Shown piece by piece: positions 26,869 through 37,204 of a stretch of DNA of 64,000 bases; positions within the stretch are counted from its first letter, which is position 1; every line of letters starts with the position of its first letter. Location of the stretch: positions 1-64,000 of the forward strand of contig NZ_MKKC01000075.1 of assembly GCF_001942255.1 (NCBI RefSeq). The letters run 5' to 3'. The notes beneath the pieces are model-generated. The model had not been told where the DNA came from and ran no database searches. It saw nothing but the letters and a program-made list of their open reading frames with translations. Made by a program: the position numbers and the translations under genes. This DNA is from Nocardiopsis sp. CNR-923. GTDB taxonomy: Bacteria > Actinomycetota > Actinomycetes > Streptosporangiales > Streptosporangiaceae.

Positions 26869-29868
26869 ATGCCCCTTCTCGTACAGCCCAACGCCACTTT
26901 CGTCGGCAGGGAGAGCCAGCTCCGTCTCCTCCGGGAGCACGCCCGACGAGCGCACACACAGGCGCCGGGGACGGTCCTGGTCGGCGGGGACGCCGGGGTG
27001 GGCAAAAGCCGTCTGGTCAGCGAATTCGTCGCCACCCTCCCGGAGGGAACGGTCTTCGTCGGCGGCTGCCTCCAGCTGGGCGTCGACGGGCTGGCCTACG
27101 CGCCGTTCACGGCGGTGCTGCGCCAGTTCCTCCGCGAGCGCGGGCGCGCGGTGTTCGAGGCGGCCGCCCCGGGCGGGGTCGGCGAGTTCGCCCGGCTGCT
27201 GCCGGAACTGGGCGAGGTCGCAGTGGAGCGGCCGGAGGGCCGGGGCATCCTCTTCGAGCAGATACTGCGGCTGTTGACCCAGGCGGCGCGGGACGGCGGC
27301 GTCACCGTCGTCCTGGAGGACCTGCACTGGTCCGACAGCGCCACCCGCGACCTGATGGTCTTCCTGGTCCGCAACCTGGACGAGCCCGGGGTGCAGCTGG
27401 TGGCCACCTACCGCAGCGACGATCTGCACCGCACCCACCCGCTGCGCCGACTCCTGCCCGAACTCGAACGGCTTCCGGGCGTGCACCGCCTCCGGTTGGA
27501 ACCGTTGAGCCGGTACGAGGTCGGCCTCCAGGCGGCGGCGATCCGCGGCGCCGAGCTGACGCCGGACGAAGTCGACGGGCTCTATCGGCGCACCGACGGC
27601 TTCCCGCTCTTCGTGGAAAGCCTGGCCGGTGCGGTGGATCTCTCCCACGGAGAGCGTCCCGACGTCCCGGACCACTTCCGCGACCTTCTCCTGGAACCGC
27701 TGCACCGGCTCGATGAGACCGCCGTGTCGGTCCTTCGGGTCGCGTCGGTGGGCGCGGTGTCCGGCGACGTCGAGCACGAGATGCTCTACCACGCCGCCGA
27801 ACTACCCGAACGCGACCTGGAGGACGCGTTGCACACGTTGGTCGACGCCAACGTCCTGCGTGCCGGCCGCACCGGCTACCGCTTCCGGCACGCCCTGCTG
27901 CGCGACGCCGTGCACAGCGAACTGCTGCCCGGCCCGCACGCCCGGCTCCATCTGCGCTTCGCCCAGCTCATCGACGCCTATCCCGAATCGGTGCCCGCCG
28001 ACCGCCGCGCCGCCGAGCAGGCCCACCACTTCATGGCCGCCCAGGAGCTGCCGCACGCGCTCCAGGCGTCCTGGTGGGCGGCCGTGCGCGCCGGGGAGGC
28101 CCTCGCCGCCGGTGAGGAGCTGGCCATGCTGGAGCGCGTCCTGAGCCTGTGGGCCCGGGTTCCGGACGCTCGGGAACGGGTCCAGGGCCGCACCTGGGCG
28201 GAGGTGATGAGCCTGGCGGCGGGGGCGGCCCTGGGCGCCGACCGTCACGCTCGGGCCCTGGAACTCGCCGACGAGGCCCTGGCCGTCCTGCCGCACGACG
28301 AGGACGACCACACCCGGATGGTCCGGGCCGTGCTGCTGCGCCGACGCGGCCAGGCGCGCGCCCACGACCCCGACGGCGGGGGCGTCCTCGACCTGGTGCG
28401 GGCACTGGAACTGCACCCGCCGCACATGCCGGGGTACGGGCTGTTGCTGTCCATCCTGGCCCGCGAGAGCCTGCTCTACCGCGTCGACCGCGAACCGGGG
28501 CCGGACCAGCGGCGGCTGGCCGATCTGGCCGAGGCCGGACTGACCGCGCAGGAGCTCGCGGAATCGGCCCTGCGGCTCGCCGAGCGGTCCGACTCACCCG
28601 GCGACAGCTGCGCGGCCACCGACGCCAGGATCACACTGGGCGGACTGTTCATGTCCACGGGCGACCCGGAGCGGGGGCGGCCGATGCTCCAGGAGGGCAT
28701 CCGTCGGGCCGCGGCCAACGCCGACCCCGGGCTGGAGGCCCGCGGCGCGGGCAACCTCGGACACTTCCTGCGTGAGCTCGGGCGACACCGGGAGGGTCTG
28801 GAGGTGCTGGAGGAGTCGCTCGCGCGGCACGCCGCGCTCGGGTGGGCGTCGGTGCACAGCACGTTCAACAACCAGAACCGGGCCGAGATCCTCTTCGAGC
28901 TCGGTGACCTGGCCCGGGCCCGCGAGATCGTCACCGCCACCAGGCACGTCGGTCGCGGTTCCAAGAACCGCTGGTACATCCAGCCCGTGGCGGCCAGGAC
29001 GGCCGCCGCCATGGGGGACCTGGCCGCGGCCCGGCGGGCGGCCGGCCCGGAGGAGCGATCTCGGGTCCTGACCGCCCAGCGCATGAACCTCGTCCAGTTG
29101 TCGGCACTGGCGCAGCTGGAGACTGATCTGGCGGAGGGCGCCGTGGACGAGGCCCTCGACCTGTCAGAGAAGGTGCTGGAGAAGGTGGCTCTGGCGGCCG
29201 GTCCGGGGTATTCGTGGCCGCTGGTGGAGGTGATGGCCGAGGCGGCGCAGCTCGGCCTGGATCCCGGCAGGCCCCCCGGGACCGCCGACCGGGCCCGGCG
29301 GGTGCGCGCGCTGGCGGGCGAGGTCGCGGCCGCGATGCCGGTCACCGGGCCGGTGCAAAGGGCCCACGCCGCCTCGTGCGCTGCCCGCTTCGCGGTGATC
29401 GACGGCGCCGAACCGGGGCGGGCCCTGACCGCTTGGCGCACGGCCGTGACGGACTGGGAGCGGACGCCGATGCCGCTGTACCTGGCCCGCGCACGTCTGT
29501 GCGCGGCCGAGTGGGCCGTACGGGCCGGCGACCGGTCCGGTGCGGCGCGGGACATGCGCCAGGTCCACGCCGCGGCCGTCGCCCGCGGCGCCGAGCCGCT
29601 CGCCCGCGCCGCCGCCGACCTGGCGCGCAGGCTCGGCACGGCCCTGTCCGAGGGGGCGGGACCGCCCGCCGCTCCGGCCGGGCTGACCGCACGCGAGACG
29701 GAGGTGGCGCGGTTGCTGGCGGTCGGGAGCACCAACGCCCAGATCGCGGAGGCGCTGTTCATCGCCCCCAAGACGGCAAGCGTCCACGTGTCCAACATCC
29801 TGGGCAAGCTGGGGGTGGCCAACCGGGCCGCGGCCGGTGCGCGCGCCCGCGAACTGGGACTGGTCTGA
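26869..29868 (+). CDS. LAL-type LuxR family transcriptional regulator
   Basis: A 999-residue ATP-dependent activator. The N-terminal AAA module shows FVGRESQLRLL, Walker A LVGGDAGVGKSRLVSEF and Walker B VVLEDLHWSDSATRD. The long middle (about 330-880) is TPR-like helices. The C-terminal HTH is LTARETEVARLLAVGSTNAQIAEALFIAPKTASVHVSNIL. Large LAL proteins often control sugar use or secondary metabolism. It is similar in layout to the regulator at 37205-40149, and the two are probably paralogues. The target genes are not evident; the amylase lies nearby but is not obviously linked. Confidence 0.93.
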   Translation: MPLLVQPNATFVGRESQLRLLREHARRAHTQAPGTVLVGGDAGVGKSRLVSEFVATLPEGTVFVGGCLQLGVDGLAYAPFTAVLRQFLRERGRAVFEAAAPGGVGEFARLLPELGEVAVERPEGRGILFEQILRLLTQAARDGGVTVVLEDLHWSDSATRDLMVFLVRNLDEPGVQLVATYRSDDLHRTHPLRRLLPELERLPGVHRLRLEPLSRYEVGLQAAAIRGAELTPDEVDGLYRRTDGFPLFVESLAGAVDLSHGERPDVPDHFRDLLLEPLHRLDETAVSVLRVASVGAVSGDVEHEMLYHAAELPERDLEDALHTLVDANVLRAGRTGYRFRHALLRDAVHSELLPGPHARLHLRFAQLIDAYPESVPADRRAAEQAHHFMAAQELPHALQASWWAAVRAGEALAAGEELAMLERVLSLWARVPDARERVQGRTWAEVMSLAAGAALGADRHARALELADEALAVLPHDEDDHTRMVRAVLLRRRGQARAHDPDGGGVLDLVRALELHPPHMPGYGLLLSILARESLLYRVDREPGPDQRRLADLAEAGLTAQELAESALRLAERSDSPGDSCAATDARITLGGLFMSTGDPERGRPMLQEGIRRAAANADPGLEARGAGNLGHFLRELGRHREGLEVLEESLARHAALGWASVHSTFNNQNRAEILFELGDLARAREIVTATRHVGRGSKNRWYIQPVAARTAAAMGDLAAARRAAGPEERSRVLTAQRMNLVQLSALAQLETDLAEGAVDEALDLSEKVLEKVALAAGPGYSWPLVEVMAEAAQLGLDPGRPPGTADRARRVRALAGEVAAAMPVTGPVQRAHAASCAARFAVIDGAEPGRALTAWRTAVTDWERTPMPLYLARARLCAAEWAVRAGDRSGAARDMRQVHAAAVARGAEPLARAAADLARRLGTALSEGAGPPAAPAGLTARETEVARLLAVGSTNAQIAEALFIAPKTASVHVSNILGKLGVANRAAAGARARELGLV

Positions 29869-29991
29869 CCGCACCCCAGTGGGGGGGAGACCCGCCGACG
29901 GTCCGCACACGGCACGGCCGCGCCAGGACCGACGCGGGAGGGACGGGTGCGTGCCCCCGCACGCACCCGCCCCTCAATCGTTCGGACCAGG

Positions 29992-30854
29992 TCAGCTCGG
30001 CTCGGTCACGAAGGCCAGGACCTGGCCGGGCCCCCACAGGACGACGTCGTCCACGAGCCACTCGTCACCGACCTCGTCGCGCCCGGCGTGCGCACCTCAC
30101 CGGACTCAGACGTCGGGTCCTGACGGTACTCGACGATCTCCTGGTCGATCTCGGCCAGGGTGGTCCGCAGTTCCCCGACGCTCATGTCGCTGAGGTCGAC
30201 GCCCTCCAGGGCCTCGCCCGCCTCGGTCGGCGCGTTCGAGCTGTCGTACTGCTCGTCGGGCTGCGCCTTGCGGCCGAACACCAGCTCGATCGGGTCGGCG
30301 TAGTCCTGCGGGATCTTCACGCCGACCGGGCAGGCGCCACCCGAGACGATGGTGCACTCGGACGACTCGATGACCTCCACCTGCCGGTTGTCCGTCTCCT
30401 CACCGGCGGTGTCGCCATCCATGTACACCAGGGTGCCTTCGAGCGTGGGCGAGGCGGGCACGAAGCGCAGGTCGACGTCGAGGCCGTGCTCGGCGAACTC
30501 GGCGGCGTAGCGCTCGGCGTCGGCGGTCGGGTCCAGGACCTCGGCGACGACCAGGCCGTCGTCCACGCTGATGTCCAGGACGGCGGCGTCGGCGGTGGAC
30601 GGCCCCAGTCCGGTCCCGTCCTCGGACGGGGAGAGCAGGACGGTGGCGGCGACGGCGCCGAGGGCGAGGGCGCCGGTGATCGGCGCGGCGATGAGGAGTC
30701 GTCGGGTTCGGGGGGGCATGGGCACGGTGGCCTCCTGTGTGTGAGTGGTGATCATCGAACGCAACTCCCGCGCGGCGGGCGCCGCGGGGTCGAACGACGC
30801 GTCCACCGCCGGGCGGAGCCTGGCCACGGCTCGGTCGGTCCGGTCGTCGGTCAT
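29992..30854 (-). CDS. Sigma-factor-linked membrane protein (CU044_5270-like), one frame break
   Basis: A roughly 288-residue protein paired with an ECF sigma factor. The N-terminal 45 residues are cytosolic (TDRAVARLRPAVDASFDPAA). A membrane helix follows (RLLIAAPITGALALGAVAAT), then an acidic extracytoplasmic part. This is the layout of the actinobacterial CU044_5270 family and suggests a regulatory role, possibly as a membrane anti-sigma. Its ATG shares one base with the stop of the sigma gene. The frame breaks near 30088; one missing base restores DEVGDEWLVDDVVLWGPGQV to the stop at 29992. Confidence 0.75.
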
Positions 30855-31490
30855 CACACCGCTCCTCTCGCTGTGACGGTTGGTGGAGGGGTCGCCGTGT
30901 CGAGGTGGCCGAGGTCCACCCCGGCCTTGCGCAGGGCGCGGGCGAACCGGCCGCGCGCCTGTGCAGGCGAACGCGGGCGGTGCCGCGCGAGCACCCCAGC
31001 ACCACGCGATCTGTGCGGCGTCCAGGTGCTCCCATCCCACGAGGGAGAGGATCTCCTGGTCCCGCTCCGGCAGGGAGCGGAACACCGCGCCGATCTCGCC
31101 GAGGTCCGCGTCGCGGTTTTCGGGCGGAGCCACGGTCACGGCACGCAGGTCGGTCCGCAGCCGGGCGGCCAGCGCGTTGCGGCGCCGGACGCCGCGGCGG
31201 TGGTTGGAGAGCACGTTGCGCGCCACTCCGAAGACCCACGGCCGGGCCTGGTCCCCGGGGGGGACGTCGTCGATCCGCGTCCACACCGCGGTGAAGACGT
31301 CGGCGACCAGGTCGGCGGCGTAGTCCGTGTCCTCCGTGCGGCGGAGCAGGTAGCCGAGCACGTCACCGAACGTGGTGTCGTAGAGCTTCTCGAAACGCGC
31401 GACTGCCTCACGTCCGGAACGGCCCGGGTGTTGTCGGGGCAACGCGACCCCTCTTTCATCGGTGGTGGTGCGTCCTTCACCACCACACAT
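30854..31490 (-). CDS. RNA polymerase ECF-type sigma-70 factor, two frame breaks
   Basis: An ECF-like sigma factor. Region 2 is FEKLYDTTFGDVLGYLLRRTEDTDYAADLVADVFTAVW with VFGVARNVLSNHRRG. Region 4 is SLPERDQEILSLVGWEHLDAAQIA, continuing after a break near 31004 as VVLGCSRGTARVRLHR, and after a second break near 30960 as RGRFARALRKAGVDLGHLD. Each break fits one missing base. The start may be ATG 31490 or, more likely, TTG 31442, which has AAAGAGGGG just upstream. It is coupled to the downstream membrane protein. Confidence 0.8.
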
Positions 31491-31571
31491 GTCCGGACCC
31501 GGCGCGGCGTTACGGGCAAGCGGAAAGAACCGGAGAACTCCATCCGGATCTGGTCGAGGAGAGGCGTGGGC

Positions 31572-33359
31572 TCAGACCGTCCAGCGGTTGGTGATGGGCA
31601 GCCGACGGTCACGGCCGAGGTTGCGGGAGCTGATCTTGGTCCCGGGGGCGGACTGGCGCCGCTTGTGCTCGGCGCGGTCGACCAGGCTGATGACCCTGCG
31701 GACGAGGTCCGGGGCGAAACCGGCGAAGATCAGCTCGGCCTCGCCCTTGTCGGTGCCGATGTAGGCGTCCAGGACCGCGTCGAGGAGGTCGTAGTCGGGC
31801 AGTGCGTCACTGTCGAGCTGGTCGGGCCGCAGTTCCGCGCTGGGGGGTTTGGCGATGGAGTTCTCCGGGACGGGCGGGATCCGGCCGTGGCGCGCGGCGT
31901 CGGCGTTGCGCCAGCGCGCGAGGTCCCACACCAGGGTCTTCCAGCAGTCCTTGATCGGCGCGAACCCGCCCACGGAGTCTCCGTAGAGGGTGGAGTACCC
32001 GGTGGCGGACTCGCTCTTGTTGCTGGTGGCCAGGACCAGGTGGCCCTCCTGGTTGGACAGGCTCATGAGCAGGGTTCCGCGCACACGTGCCTGCAGGTTC
32101 TCGGCGGCGAGTCCGTCCAGCGGCGCCCCCACGTCCGCCGAGGCCCGCTCGTAGGCCGTGACCACGGGGGCGATGGGTACGGTCCGGGTGGTGAACCCCT
32201 GCCGTCTGGCGAGCTCCCGCGCGTCGCCGACGGAGTGTCCGCTGGAGTGCGCGCTGGGCAGCAGGAGGCCGTGGACCCGGTCGGCGCCCAGCGCCTCCAC
32301 GGCGATGGTCGCGACCAGCGCGGAGTCGATGCCGCCGGAGACGGCGACCAGGACGGAGGAGAACCCGTTCTTGGCCACGTAGTCGCGCAGTCCCACGACC
32401 AGCGCGCGGTACACCTCGCCGATGTCGGACAGCGGATCGGGCCTGGGCGTGACGGTGTTCCCCCGTGGAGGGTAGGGGGTGACCGGCGTGTCGGAGAGCG
32501 TGTGGCGGACCACCCGCAGACCGTCGACCCGGGTGCCGTCGGGCGCCCCGGCCTCGGACCGGTCGGGAAGGTCGAGATCGGCCACGAGCAGGGTCTCGTC
32601 GAACTGGGGGGCGCGCGCCAGGAGCTCGCCGTCGGCGTCCACGACCAGGGAGTCGCCTTCGAAGACGAGGTCGTCCTGGCCGCCGACCATGTTCACGTAG
32701 GCCAGCGCGGCGCCGGTCTCGCGCGCGCGCCGCTGGCACAGTTCGAGGCGCACGTCGTCCTTGTGCCGCTCGTAGGGCGAGCCGTTGACGGAGAGCACGA
32801 GGTCGACACGGGCGGCACGGGCGGCCGTGACCGGTCCGGCCTCCCGCCACAGGTCCTCGCACACGACCAGGGCCACGTCGACCCCGTGGACGCGCAGGAC
32901 GGGCAGGGTGTCGCCGGGGACGAAGTAACGGAACTCGTCGAAGACGCCGTAGTTGGGCAGGTGGTGCTTGGCGGAGGAGAGCACCGACCGCCCCCGGTGC
33001 AGGACGGCGACCGCGTTCTGCGGGGCTCCGGCGGGCAGACCTCCGTGCGGCGCGAACCCGGTGGGCGCCGCCCCCTCCCGCCGGGAGAGGTGTCCCACGA
33101 CGACCGGGAGGTCCCCCAGTCCCGCGCGGTCCAGGTCGGCGGCGAGTTCGCGGGTGGCACGGATGGAGGCGGACACGAAGGAGTTGCGCAGGGCCAGGTC
33201 CTCGACCGGGTAGCCGGTGACGACCATCTCGGGCAGGGCCACGAGGTGGGCGCCCTCCTCGGCGGCCCGCCGGACGGCCCCGACGACCATGCGGCGGTTC
33301 CCCGCCAGGTCGCCGACGGTGGGGTTGACCTGGGCGAGTGCGATCCTCAGCTGTGCCAC
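31572..33359 (-). CDS. nadE: Glutamine-dependent NAD+ synthetase
   Basis: A 595-residue two-domain enzyme that makes NAD+ from nicotinate adenine dinucleotide with glutamine as nitrogen donor. The N-terminal nitrilase-type glutaminase (about 1-270) shows the triad: Glu in ALPEMVVTGYP, Lys in SAKHHLPNYGVFDE and Cys in LVVCEDLWREAG. The C-terminal synthetase has the PP-loop VAVSGGIDSALVATIA and the later STLYGDSVGGFAPIKD. The GTG start follows a leaderless -10. It is divergent from glnA2, a pairing also typical of Streptomyces. Confidence 0.95.
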   Translation of the reverse strand: MAQLRIALAQVNPTVGDLAGNRRMVVGAVRRAAEEGAHLVALPEMVVTGYPVEDLALRNSFVSASIRATRELAADLDRAGLGDLPVVVGHLSRREGAAPTGFAPHGGLPAGAPQNAVAVLHRGRSVLSSAKHHLPNYGVFDEFRYFVPGDTLPVLRVHGVDVALVVCEDLWREAGPVTAARAARVDLVLSVNGSPYERHKDDVRLELCQRRARETGAALAYVNMVGGQDDLVFEGDSLVVDADGELLARAPQFDETLLVADLDLPDRSEAGAPDGTRVDGLRVVRHTLSDTPVTPYPPRGNTVTPRPDPLSDIGEVYRALVVGLRDYVAKNGFSSVLVAVSGGIDSALVATIAVEALGADRVHGLLLPSAHSSGHSVGDARELARRQGFTTRTVPIAPVVTAYERASADVGAPLDGLAAENLQARVRGTLLMSLSNQEGHLVLATSNKSESATGYSTLYGDSVGGFAPIKDCWKTLVWDLARWRNADAARHGRIPPVPENSIAKPPSAELRPDQLDSDALPDYDLLDAVLDAYIGTDKGEAELIFAGFAPDLVRRVISLVDRAEHKRRQSAPGTKISSRNLGRDRRLPITNRWTV

Positions 33360-33366
33360 GCCTTCG

Positions 33367-33372
33367 AGGGTA
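33367..33372 (-). promoter_or_regulatory. -10 element of a leaderless promoter (nadE)
   Basis: TACCCT on the minus strand lies 7 nt before the GTG at 33359. Confidence 0.45.
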
Positions 33373-33563
33373 GCCGCCGCGTGGCGCGCACGTGGACTGC
33401 GGTTCCGCCGACCCGGGAGCGGTCATAATGCGAGTGCGGGGGCACGATGTCACCGCCCCCGGCGGCACGTGCGGAAATACCCCGGAAATATGCGCACGGC
33501 AGACTGGGTCTGGGACACTGTGTCCGGCTTGGCTCCGCGCTGGCGGACCGGGATCGGGACTGA

Positions 33564-35444
<1,881 letters not shown>

Positions 35445-35498
35445 CGGCCGGGGCGTCTCCGTCGACACCCGCGCCGGCGGACACGACGGGGATGTGCC

Positions 35499-35512
35499 TA
35501 CCCCCGGGTGTA
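35499..35512 (+). promoter_or_regulatory. CstR-type operator, site 1 upstream of the cstB-like gene
   Basis: TACCCCCGGGTGTA is a near-palindrome resembling the site ahead of the regulator gene. Confidence 0.55.
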
Positions 35513-35530
35513 TATCTCGCTCGCTCGCCG

Positions 35531-35545
35531 ATACCCCGGGAGTGT
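35531..35545 (+). promoter_or_regulatory. CstR-type operator, site 2 upstream of the cstB-like gene
   Basis: ATACCCCGGGAGTGT is a second related half-conserved palindrome about 33 bp downstream of site 1. Confidence 0.45.
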
Positions 35546-35565
35546 TTCCGGCACGAGGAGCGTCG

Positions 35566-36939
35566 ATGATCTTCGCCCAGTACTACCTCGACTGCCTGTC
35601 CCAGGCCTCCTACCTCGTCGGCGACGAGACGACCGGCAGGGCGGTGGTCGTCGACCCGCGCGTCGACGTCGACGAGTACCTCGACGACGCGCGCGGGCAG
35701 GGCCTGACCGTCGAGGGTGTGATCAACACGCACCTGCACGCCGACTTCATCTCCGGCCACTTCGAGATCGCCGAGCGCACCGGCGCGTGGATCGGCTACG
35801 GGGACCGGGCCGAGACCCGCTTCCCGGTCCGGCGCCTCGCCGACGGCGAACGCGTCGGCCTCGGCGACGTCACCCTGGAGATCCTGCACACCCCAGGGCA
35901 CACACCCGAGTCCATCAGCGTCCTGGTGTACGAGCACGCCGGCGACGCCGTCCCGTACGGGGTCCTGACCGGGGACGCGCTGTTCGTCGGGGACGTCGGC
36001 CGTCCGGACCTGGTCGCCTCGTTCGGCCACGCCCCCGAGACGCTCGCCCCGATGCTCTACGACTCGGTGCACCGCAAGCTCATGTCCCTTCCGGACCGCA
36101 CGCGCCTGTTCCCGGCCCATGGCGCGGGCAGCGCGTGCGGGAAGAACCTGTCGACCGAGCGTTGGTCCACCATCGGCGACCAGCGAGCGAGCAACTACGC
36201 GTGCCAGCCGATGGACGTCGACACGTTCGTCGCGCTGGTCACCGAGGGGCAGGAGGCCGTCCCGGCCTACTTCCCCTACGACGCCGCCCGCAACCGTGAG
36301 CTGCGCGCACCGGTCGACCTGGACGCCCTGACCCGCCCTCTGGGACGGGACGCGTTCCTGCGCCCCCGCGCGCAGGGCGCGGTCGTGGTCGACGCACGCG
36401 ACCAGCGGGCGTTCGCCGCCGGACACCTGCGCGGAGCGATCAACATCGGGATCGACGGCCGCTTCGCCGAAACCGCCGGGATGGTCGTCGAGCCCGGCCG
36501 GGACATCCTCATCGTGGCCGACCCGGGCCGCGAGCGCGAGGTCGTCACCCGTCTGGCCCGCGTCGGTCTGGAGACCGTCGCCGGATACCTCGCGTCACCG
36601 GAGGCCGCCATGGCCTCGATCCCCGGCCAGGTGCAGCGCGCACCCCGTGTGGAGGCCGCCGACCTGCTCCGCCGCCTCGGGGAGCCCGACGCGCCGCTCG
36701 TGCTCGACGTGCGCGGCGCGGCCGAACGGGAGTCCGGAGCGATCAAGGGGTCCGTCCACATCCCGATGGCGGAACTGGCCTCCCGCGCGGACGAGCTTGC
36801 GAGGGACCGCGCCACGGTGGTGCACTGCGCGGGGGGCTACCGTTCCAGCGTCGCCGCCAGCTACCTGCGCAGCCGGGGCCGCGACGGTGTGTCCGACCTC
36901 ATCGGCGGGTTCGAGGCCTACCGGGCCGTCGCGGCCTGA
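35566..36939 (+). CDS. Persulfide dioxygenase-rhodanese fusion (CstB-like)
   Basis: A 457-residue three-domain enzyme for detoxifying hydrogen sulfide as persulfides. The N-terminal metallo-beta-lactamase fold (about 1-250) binds non-haem iron through NTHLHADFISGHFE, HTPGHTPESIS, GDALFVGDVGRPDL and FPAHGAGSACGKN. The middle rhodanese-like domain (about 262-350) lacks a catalytic Cys (DILIVADPG). The C-terminal rhodanese has the active Cys in VVHCAGGYRSSVA. This order matches CstB. It follows the CstR-like regulator with two operator-like sites between. Confidence 0.9.
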   Translation: MIFAQYYLDCLSQASYLVGDETTGRAVVVDPRVDVDEYLDDARGQGLTVEGVINTHLHADFISGHFEIAERTGAWIGYGDRAETRFPVRRLADGERVGLGDVTLEILHTPGHTPESISVLVYEHAGDAVPYGVLTGDALFVGDVGRPDLVASFGHAPETLAPMLYDSVHRKLMSLPDRTRLFPAHGAGSACGKNLSTERWSTIGDQRASNYACQPMDVDTFVALVTEGQEAVPAYFPYDAARNRELRAPVDLDALTRPLGRDAFLRPRAQGAVVVDARDQRAFAAGHLRGAINIGIDGRFAETAGMVVEPGRDILIVADPGREREVVTRLARVGLETVAGYLASPEAAMASIPGQVQRAPRVEAADLLRRLGEPDAPLVLDVRGAAERESGAIKGSVHIPMAELASRADELARDRATVVHCAGGYRSSVAASYLRSRGRDGVSDLIGGFEAYRAVAA

Positions 36940-36956
36940 GAGAGGGAGGAGGGTCG

Positions 36957-37190
36957 GGCGCCCGATCGACGCCGATACCGGCGCCGTCCTCCTGGACGTT
37001 CGCACCCCGGCCGCGTACGAGACCGCCCCCCGTCCACGGCCCCGTGAACCTTCCCCCGGGTCTGGTCCGACGCCATCCGGCGCGGTCCGCACGCTCGTGC
37101 TGGGCGCCTCGGCGACCAACGGCTGCGACCTGGACGACGCCCGAACGCTGGGCCGGGGGCGCGACGTGCTGTCCGGGGACGTGTGCCGTG
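36957..37190 (+). pseudogene. Possible rhodanese-domain remnant
   Basis: One frame reads IDADTGAVLLDVRTPAAYET, the start of a rhodanese domain. A neighbouring frame continues VHGPVNLPPGLVRR. No catalytic Cys loop or proper ending is present. It lies directly after the CstB-like gene and may be a decayed third gene of that cluster. Confidence 0.35.
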
Positions 37191-37204
37191 ACCCGCCGCG
37201 GACG

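Noticed and set aside
29214-33428. A 1404-codon plus-strand open frame
   Set aside because: It runs antisense through the sigma factor, its partner and nadE, which have clear motifs on the minus strand. It is a GC-bias shadow.
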